Source: a virus. From it: a stretch of 34,091 nucleotides of DNA. The notes beneath the pieces were generated by a model that worked only from the letters and a program-made list of their open reading frames with translations, did no database searches and had not been told where the DNA came from. Positions 30,269-34,091 of this stretch are shown piece by piece. Numbering within the stretch: the first letter of the stretch is position 1; every line of letters begins with the position of its first letter. Made by a program: the position numbers and the translations under genes. Location of the stretch: IMG/VR virus record IMGVR_UViG_3300021420_000092, positions 1-34,091 of that record; one strand, 5' to 3'.

Positions 30269-30805
30269 ACGTCAGGAAAATTAGTTGGACAAGCCTCCGC
30301 ATTAAAAATTCCTCGCCGCGAAAAATCAATACTTATTTGTTTCTGTGAACATGCCGACGATTGGGGCCGTCACATCTGGCCTAGTGTACGACGCATTGTA
30401 CAGAGAACTGGATATTCGGAGCGTAGTGTTCGATACGCTAGACGAAATCTAGAAAACTGGGGCATTATCAGTGCTCTCGGCAATGCGTTGGGGGGCCGTG
30501 GGAAATCCACAGAATATGAGGTTATTGTGGAAAACTTCATCAACCAAAGGGGGCAAAGGTTGCCGCTAAAGGGGGCAAAGGTTGCACCCTTTAAGGCCGA
30601 AAAGGGGGCAAAGGTTGCCCCCGAACCGCCATATATACAGGAACCACCATTGAACCCCGAAGCCTTCGCAGAAATCGCTCAGGCAATTCGGTCTATCGCT
30701 ACCTCGAAAAAGATTCCAAACTCAAAATCAACGGATAAAGACATCAATTCCGAGAGGAATCGGCAACGAGATGCTTTTGAGCGAGCTTTTGGAATTCGAC
30801 TATGA
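30269..30805 (+). CDS. Helix-turn-helix replication-type protein, apparent ACG start
   Basis: About 178 residues if initiated at ACG 30269, which is 5 bases after GGGAGG (30258-30263). GTG 30185 is in frame but lies before the hairpins and has no good ribosome site. SILICFCEHADDWGRHIWPSVRRIVQRTGYSERSVRYARRNLENWGII is a winged helix-turn-helix (HTH_36 type) as in phage replication initiators. The C-terminus is Pro/Lys-rich with repeated KGAKVAP and a basic end, resembling a linker and helicase-loader contact. Probably binds the phage origin; no helicase seen in the window. Confidence 0.65.
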   Translation, partial: TSGKLVGQASALKIPRREKSILICFCEHADDWGRHIWPSVRRIVQRTGYSERSVRYARRNLENWGIISALGNALGGRGKSTEYEVIVENFINQRGQRLPLKGAKVAPFKAEKGAKVAPEPPYIQEPPLNPEAFAEIAQAIRSIATSKKIPNSKSTDKDINSERNRQRDAFERAFGIRL

Positions 30806-30975
30806 ATGAAAATACCTGTCCGATTTGTGGCGGTTGGAAAGCGCAACAATCGAAGATGTGCTGGAACTGCCGGTGGGAGGCCCAGGACGTAGTTCAGGTG
30901 CCGGTCGAACCGGCTGATCCGGTCAAAGAGGCCCTACAAACGATTATCCGATCCTGTGTGGGTGAAATATCGTAA
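30802..30975 (+). CDS. Small zinc-ribbon protein, 57 aa
   Basis: 57 residues, ATGA overlap with the preceding stop. CPICGGWKAQQSKMCWNCRW is a clean two-knuckle zinc ribbon at the N-terminus; the rest is acidic and proline-containing, ending in a helix (VKEALQTIIRSCVGE). Small adaptor or nucleic-acid protein; role unknown. Confidence 0.7.
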   Translation: MNENTCPICGGWKAQQSKMCWNCRWEAQDVVQVPVEPADPVKEALQTIIRSCVGEIS

Positions 30976-30991
30976 GTCGGGAAGAAAGTTC

Positions 30992-31020
30992 TTGACATCG
31001 CGTAGCAATTCGTAGCAATG
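30992..31020 (+). promoter_or_regulatory. Promoter candidate with 10-base-period direct repeat
   Basis: Perfect TTGACA at 30992-30997, followed by CGTAGCAAT at 31001 and again at 31011, one helical turn apart. -10 is poor (AGCAAT or GCAATG at 16-17 bases). The repeats could be an operator. RNA would start close to GTG 31031, giving almost no leader. Confidence 0.4.
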
Positions 31021-31030
31021 TCACTCTACG

Positions 31031-31261
31031 GTGCGCCTCAACCATCCAAAGCAGGTCTGTCCGAACTGCGGGCAAAGGTTCCGGCCTAAAAGTCGGAGGG
31101 TGCAGGTTTATTGTGACGCTCAATGTAGGTGGGACGCATGGCAAAAAGCACATCCCCGAATGAATATCGGAACGCCAAGGAACTCTGTGTCTGCGGGCAC
31201 CCGAAAACGAAGCACCACCACGGAAAGGATTGTCTCGCAATCGTCGATACGGCGCAAGTGA
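31031..31261 (+). CDS. Zinc-ribbon protein, up to 76 aa
   Basis: GTG start at 31031. The N-terminal 40 residues carry CPNCGQRFRPKSRRVQVYCDAQCRWDAWQKAHP, an FCS/RNHCP-like zinc site common in phage small proteins. The C-terminal half is Ser/Thr/Arg-rich and lies over the next gene in another frame (124-base overlap), so it may be only tail. No ribosome site. Confidence 0.55.
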   Translation: MRLNHPKQVCPNCGQRFRPKSRRVQVYCDAQCRWDAWQKAHPRMNIGTPRNSVSAGTRKRSTTTERIVSQSSIRRK

Positions 31262-31299
31262 AATATTGCCCGTGCTACCTGTATCGGGAGATGAAATGA
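31138..31299 (+). CDS. Cys/His small protein, 53 aa
   Basis: 53 residues from ATG 31138 with AGGTGG 5 bases upstream. LCVCGHPKTKHHHGKDCLAIV ... YCPCYLYREM shows C-x-C-G-H ... H-H-H ... C ... C-x-C, a zinc-binding arrangement also seen in other phage small proteins. ATGA overlap with the following gene. Its ribosome site and overlap make it the stronger of the two overlapping frames. Confidence 0.65.
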   Translation: MAKSTSPNEYRNAKELCVCGHPKTKHHHGKDCLAIVDTAQVKYCPCYLYREMK

Positions 31300-31775
31300 G
31301 CAAATTTAGCCGGACTGACATTCCCACACTCGAAGATGTGAGTGAGGTTCTAACAATACCGGAATTGGTTGGGACGGAAGCAGGCTCCATCGAGCACACA
31401 ATTGGGATAATCCTAATTTTCAGTTGTTTTGTGGGGGAGAATATTGAACAACTTCATTTACAGACAGGCATTCCTGTGCCGGTTATTGACATAATCGCGC
31501 TGATACTTAGGAAGAACGGAGTATTTGGCGCAAATTTGGATCGATTCCATGAATATTTCGAAGATAAGCATTCCGGCATTGCTCTTAATCTGGATATTTC
31601 TTGTGGGCAAGATTTAATGCAACGCACCACGAAGAATGGAGGACCGGCTTTTAAAATGACCGATTTAGGAGTCGAATTCGCCAAAAATCTAATGGCCACC
31701 CATCCTGCCGCGCAGGAATTCCTAGAAAAAGTAATTGGTAACAAAGAAAAAAGGAAAAAGAATGCCCGAAAATGA
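31296..31775 (+). CDS. Hypothetical protein, 159 aa
   Basis: 159 residues from ATG 31296 (ATGA overlap; GGGAG 5 bases upstream), not from the earlier in-frame ATG. Helices and a hydrophobic stretch (IEHTIGIILIFSCFVGENIEQL; VPVIDIIALILRKNGVFG) suggest a winged or all-alpha fold, with KMTDLGVEFAKNLM near the end and a Lys-rich tail. Not clearly membrane. More A+T-rich than neighbours. No family recognised. Confidence 0.6.
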   Translation: MSKFSRTDIPTLEDVSEVLTIPELVGTEAGSIEHTIGIILIFSCFVGENIEQLHLQTGIPVPVIDIIALILRKNGVFGANLDRFHEYFEDKHSGIALNLDISCGQDLMQRTTKNGGPAFKMTDLGVEFAKNLMATHPAAQEFLEKVIGNKEKRKKNARK

Positions 31776-31989
31776 TCTTTGGCGAAGCATTTACCAGCAA
31801 ATGCCTCTCAGTCTCTACGAACGCTGGATGGTCCAAATACGCAGAATTGCACGAGTTAATGGTATTGCCGTCGAAGCCTTCGATTCGGATGATAAGTTCC
31901 AAAAGGCGCATGGACCGAGGGTTATGACGTATGAATCCCTGATTATTCTTTTGGAGCGGACTGAGGATGACAGTGTGTTACGAGTATGA
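31762..31989 (+). CDS. Hypothetical protein, 75 aa
   Basis: 75 residues from ATG 31762 (AAGGA about 7 bases upstream); overlaps the previous gene by 14 bases. MPLSLYERWMVQIRRIARVNGIAVEAF and HGPRVMTYESLIILLERTEDDSVLRV are helical. The last 13 residues are repeated, slightly changed, just downstream (32027-32065), without a start codon. Confidence 0.6.
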   Translation: MPENDLWRSIYQQMPLSLYERWMVQIRRIARVNGIAVEAFDSDDKFQKAHGPRVMTYESLIILLERTEDDSVLRV

Positions 31990-32020
31990 TTAGACTCAAT
32001 TCCATGTCAGGATTGGATGG

Positions 32021-32068
32021 GATAGTCTCCTCGAACGAACGGAAAGCGATGATGTGTTGAGGGTGTGA
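32021..32068 (+). pseudogene. Duplicated 3' end of the preceding gene
   Basis: Frame reads DSLLERTESDDVLRV then TGA, against ESLIILLERTEDDSVLRV-stop of the gene ending at 31989. There is no start codon and no ribosome site; an upstream in-frame stop exists (TAG). Looks like a truncated copy of the gene end, perhaps left by insertion and later loss of a homing gene. Confidence 0.65.
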
Positions 32069-32350
32069 ATGTTCGACAAGAAAAAGCCAATTCCGCCGAT
32101 TGCTACAAAGATTCAAACGCAGTTGACGGAACTGGCGCAACCTGTTCGGAGGCCGCTCCTCGAAGCCATGCGCATCGAGACGCAACGCAAGGAAGCGGCA
32201 CTTGCCGTGGCGCTCGAAACGGTTCGGCAGTTGACTATCGAAGTGCAGAGCGCTCGCCGGGAAGAGATGTGGCTCTCGATGAATCCCGAATTCGATTCGA
32301 TCTATAACCGACTAGCGGGGCCGGAAAAGGCGAAAGTAGCAACGCCATAA
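32069..32350 (+). CDS. Hypothetical protein, 93 aa
   Basis: 93 residues. A long charged helix (LEAMRIETQRKEAALAVALETVRQLTIEVQSARREEMW) suggests a coiled coil. The ATG directly follows the stop of the duplicated gene end (TGAATG). No family recognised. Its stop TAA overlaps the ATA proposed as start of the HNH gene (ATAA). Confidence 0.6.
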   Translation: MFDKKKPIPPIATKIQTQLTELAQPVRRPLLEAMRIETQRKEAALAVALETVRQLTIEVQSARREEMWLSMNPEFDSIYNRLAGPEKAKVATP

Positions 32351-32685
32351 CACGCAAAAAGCACGATTGGGATCGACAAGCTACTGCCGGGGCCGGTTTC
32401 TCGGACCCTAGGTCTTATATCACGCATAGCGGGCATCAATTTTTGTTCGGAGATGACGTTCGGCAGAGACGAGCCGAGATTTTCGAGCGTGACAAAGGTC
32501 TATGCCAGTTGAGAGTGTCGAAAGACTGCGTTTGGTATCCCGGCTGGTACGGACATCTCCATCACATCAAGGGCGGTAATACCGATGATCGGTGCTGGTG
32601 CAAATCGAATTTAGCTTGGAGTTGTCGGCACTGTCATGCCGAGATTCATCCGAGGGTAAAATGGAGACATGAAGATCAAGAATGA
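32347..32685 (+). CDS. HNH nuclease, unusual start
   Basis: HNH core is clear: QRRAEIFERDKGLCQL, HLHHIKGGNTDD, SNLAWSCRHCHAEIHPR. Only TTG 32443 is a standard start, with no ribosome site. The frame stays open back to ATA 32347 and reads coherently (TRKKHDWDRQATAGAGFSDP), with ATAA overlapping the previous stop. So the true start may be ATA or another non-standard codon, giving 112 residues instead of 80. Phage HNH proteins of this size cut DNA during packaging or homing. Overlaps the next nuclease by 17 bases. Confidence 0.7.
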   Translation: MTRKKHDWDRQATAGAGFSDPRSYITHSGHQFLFGDDVRQRRAEIFERDKGLCQLRVSKDCVWYPGWYGHLHHIKGGNTDDRCWCKSNLAWSCRHCHAEIHPRVKWRHEDQE

Positions 32686-33001
32686 AGCCGAGATTCTACT
32701 TTGGCAGCAGATTCAAGAACTTCGCGGCTATGTGCGATGGGCCAAAGAATATAAGTTTCACCCGGATCGGAAATGGCGAGCGGATTTCTGCATTTGGGAC
32801 AGTGAACATAATCGGGATTGGATGATCGAAATTGAGGGAGCGGTTTTCACGCAAGGCCGACACACCCGAGGCGCTGGTTTTATTGCAGATATGAGCAAAT
32901 ACAATCACGCCGCTATGCTCGGATTCAGGGTACTGAGATTTACTCCGAAAGATGTTTTGACTGGCAGAGCGATTGAATTCATTAAGAAGGTCTTGGAATG
33001 A
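32669..33001 (+). CDS. VSR-like/PD-(D/E)XK nuclease, 110 aa
   Basis: 110 residues. FHPDRKWRADFCIWD with Asp39 and WMIEIEGAV with Glu54-x-Glu56 form the active-site pattern of VSR/DUF559-type nucleases; TRGAGFIADMSKYNHAAMLGFRVLRF is the following helix-strand unit. Family members nick or cut DNA, and phage versions may resolve branched DNA. The C-terminus DVLTGRAIEFIKKVLE is found again, slightly diverged, at 33411-33464 behind the broken HNH gene. Ribosome site is only partial. Confidence 0.8.
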   Translation: MKIKNEAEILLWQQIQELRGYVRWAKEYKFHPDRKWRADFCIWDSEHNRDWMIEIEGAVFTQGRHTRGAGFIADMSKYNHAAMLGFRVLRFTPKDVLTGRAIEFIKKVLE

Positions 33002-33464
33002 ATAAGCTCAAACGTCCATTTCGCCTCATCGGATTACTTGGAAAGCTGAATTACGATCCTAATACTGGATGTTGGAATTGGCCGCTCAATGGCCGTCACA
33101 CCCAAGGATACGGGATAGCTTACTACAAAGGAAAGCGCATCAGGGCGCATCGCTTGGCAGCTATTCTTTGGTTGGGCTGTTCTGCACAAATGCGATAATC
33201 CTCCCTGTTTCAATCCAAAGCATCTCTATCTTGGAACTGATAAAGAAAACGTAAGGGATTCGGTAATTCGTGGCAGGCAATTTTGCGCTAGTAAGACCCA
33301 TTGTTAAGCGTGGGCACCCATTCGATGAAACAAACACGCGAAAATATCGCAATAGGAGAAACTGTCGAAAGTGCGATGTAATCAAATCACAGAAATATCA
33401 GGCTAAGAAGACAGTTCTCGACGGATCGGCTATTGCATTTATTAGGAAAGTTTTGGAGTTGTGA
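32998..33464 (+). pseudogene. HNH homing endonuclease broken by two frameshifts, ending in a duplicated gene tail
   Basis: Frame 1 (32998-33198) reads LNYDPNTGCWNWPLNGRHTQGYG ... AHRLAAILWLG then shifts. Frame 2 (from 33179) reads VLHKCDNPPCFNPKHLYLGTDKENVRDS ... KTHC-stop. Frame 3 (from 33306) reads KRGHPFDETNTRKYRNRRNCRKC. Together they rebuild a normal HNH homing nuclease like the one at 4326, with about 8 residues missing at the first junction. Frame 3 ends in TVLDGSAIAFIRKVLEL (33411-33464), a second copy of the C-terminus of the preceding nuclease gene. Looks like a decayed homing gene inserted near the end of that gene. Confidence 0.85.
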
Positions 33465-33523
33465 TCGGGAGTACGGGAGTTTGCCGACGAACTTCTCTGC
33501 GCTCTCGGAAGGAAGGTCGAGCC

Positions 33524-34003
33524 ATGAAATTGACACCGGAACGAATGATCGAACTACGCGATCCTGACAAATGGAGTGCTCAAGATTCGCTAGATGCGCT
33601 CGACACCATCGACGCCCTCACCGCCGAACGCGATGTAGTAGCTCGCGGGCAGGCGCTGCGGGATGCGGCTGCCGAAGCTGAGGATCAAGACAAGATTCCG
33701 ATGTCCAAGGGTATCGCAAAGCGCATCCTCGCCCTCTCTCCCGACGCCATCCGGCGAGCCGAGGAGCACGACCAAAGGACGCGGGAAAAATACCGCGCTG
33801 ATCTAATTGTCGAAGGATGGATTGGTCCAGTGCAAGCGGAGCAGGTTGTAGCCAAGGCGCGGAGGGATGAAGCGTCGAAGTGGATTCAGTATACGAGTGA
33901 TAGACACATCGCCCAAAATTGGGCAGCGAATCGCATCAAGGAACTCGCCGCCCTTCCCGCGTCAGGCCCCGAGCAAGTATTCAAGGATAAACTAAATGAC
34001 TGA
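33524..34003 (+). CDS. Hypothetical protein, 159 aa
   Basis: 159 residues from ATG 33524 (AAGG 7 bases upstream), not from the in-frame ATG 33461. Helical and charged: KWSAQDSLDALDTIDALTAERD, GKGIAKRILALSPDAIRRAEEHD, DEASKWIQYTSDRHIAQNWAANRIKELAAL. Such all-helical acidic/basic proteins are common in phages without known function. Ends with an 8-base overlap to the next gene. Confidence 0.6.
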   Translation: MKLTPERMIELRDPDKWSAQDSLDALDTIDALTAERDVVARGQALRDAAAEAEDQDKIPMSKGIAKRILALSPDAIRRAEEHDQRTREKYRADLIVEGWIGPVQAEQVVAKARRDEASKWIQYTSDRHIAQNWAANRIKELAALPASGPEQVFKDKLND

Positions 34004-34091
34004 TTGTCTTCATCTTCATCTATCTAAACTAGCCGATCATAGCGAGATTATCACTAGTGGAAAATTGATCTACCGCTGCGTTGAATGCCGT
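33996..34091 (+). CDS. Partial Cys/His protein (off right edge)
   Basis: Open frame of 32 codons from ATG 33996 (AAGGA about 7 bases upstream), running off the window. Reads TDCLHLHLSKLADHS ... YRCVECR, with C-x-H-x-H and C-x2-C, suggesting another small zinc protein. ATGACTGA overlaps the previous stop. Confidence 0.55.
   Translation, partial: MTDCLHLHLSKLADHSEIITSGKLIYRCVECR

Noticed and set aside
1-34091. tRNA genes, rRNA, CRISPR arrays and insertion sequences
   Set aside because: No cloverleaf with a TTC-arm pattern, no regularly spaced repeats and no transposase motifs were seen by eye; a tRNAscan or CRISPR search could confirm.

Overview
The window is a stretch of a tailed double-stranded DNA bacteriophage genome (Caudoviricetes type). 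It carries a large terminase, a portal protein, an ERF-type recombinase, homing endonucleases, many 40-120 residue genes and genes joined by ATGA, GTGA, TTGA or TAATG overlaps. No integrase, rRNA, tRNA or CRISPR array is visible. The host cannot be fixed from sequence. Shine-Dalgarno sites are common and promoters look sigma70-like, so a Gram-negative type bacterium is likely. The SGNH/LamG protein style would fit a soil bacterium, but that is only an impression.

Layout. (1) 1-9763, leftward: packaging and virion module, read from two small cysteine-rich genes through TerL (interrupted by a 353-residue LAGLIDADG intein), four small genes, a free-standing HNH homing endonuclease, portal, a secreted-looking LamG + SGNH-hydrolase protein and a partial gene at the left edge. 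(2) 9762-10887, rightward: five small genes (zinc-binding and membrane), closed by a hairpin at 10890-10925. (3) 10966-19606, leftward: a tightly coupled glycan/modification operon with a nucleotide-sugar dehydrogenase-like protein, SAM methyltransferase, GT75/RGP-like protein, a B12-type radical SAM enzyme, RNA ligase, four further glycosyltransferases and a DNA methyltransferase. Two of the glycosyltransferases share a C-terminal zinc ribbon. (4) 19616-21634, leftward: small regulators headed by a ribbon-helix-helix gene whose promoter sits in a cluster of GTATTAC repeats. (5) 21907-26463, leftward: early-type small genes (membrane peptides, an HExxH metallopeptidase, a PD-(D/E)XK nuclease). 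Their spacers carry hairpins and their ribosome sites share an AAACC spacer. (6) 26464-26737: divergent control region. (7) 26738-34091, rightward: early/replication module with a zinc-finger protein, a tandem duplicated gene pair, a HigA-N-like protein, ERF recombinase, an HTH replication-type protein and several zinc-ribbon genes. Two nucleases follow, then an HNH gene broken by frameshifts and followed by a duplicate of its neighbour's 3' end.

How it fits together. Regions 5-7 look like the early/replication and host-takeover block around a divergent control region. Region 3 could build and attach an unusual sugar to DNA, virion or host surface. Region 1 packages DNA and builds the particle. 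Homing elements appear at several places (TerL intein, gene before portal, two HNH genes on the right), and two duplicated gene ends look like insertion or loss scars. Several genes lack a usable ATG/GTG/TTG at the position where a ribosome site or reading frame predicts the start, which may point to near-cognate initiation. Three promoter-proximal genes look leaderless.
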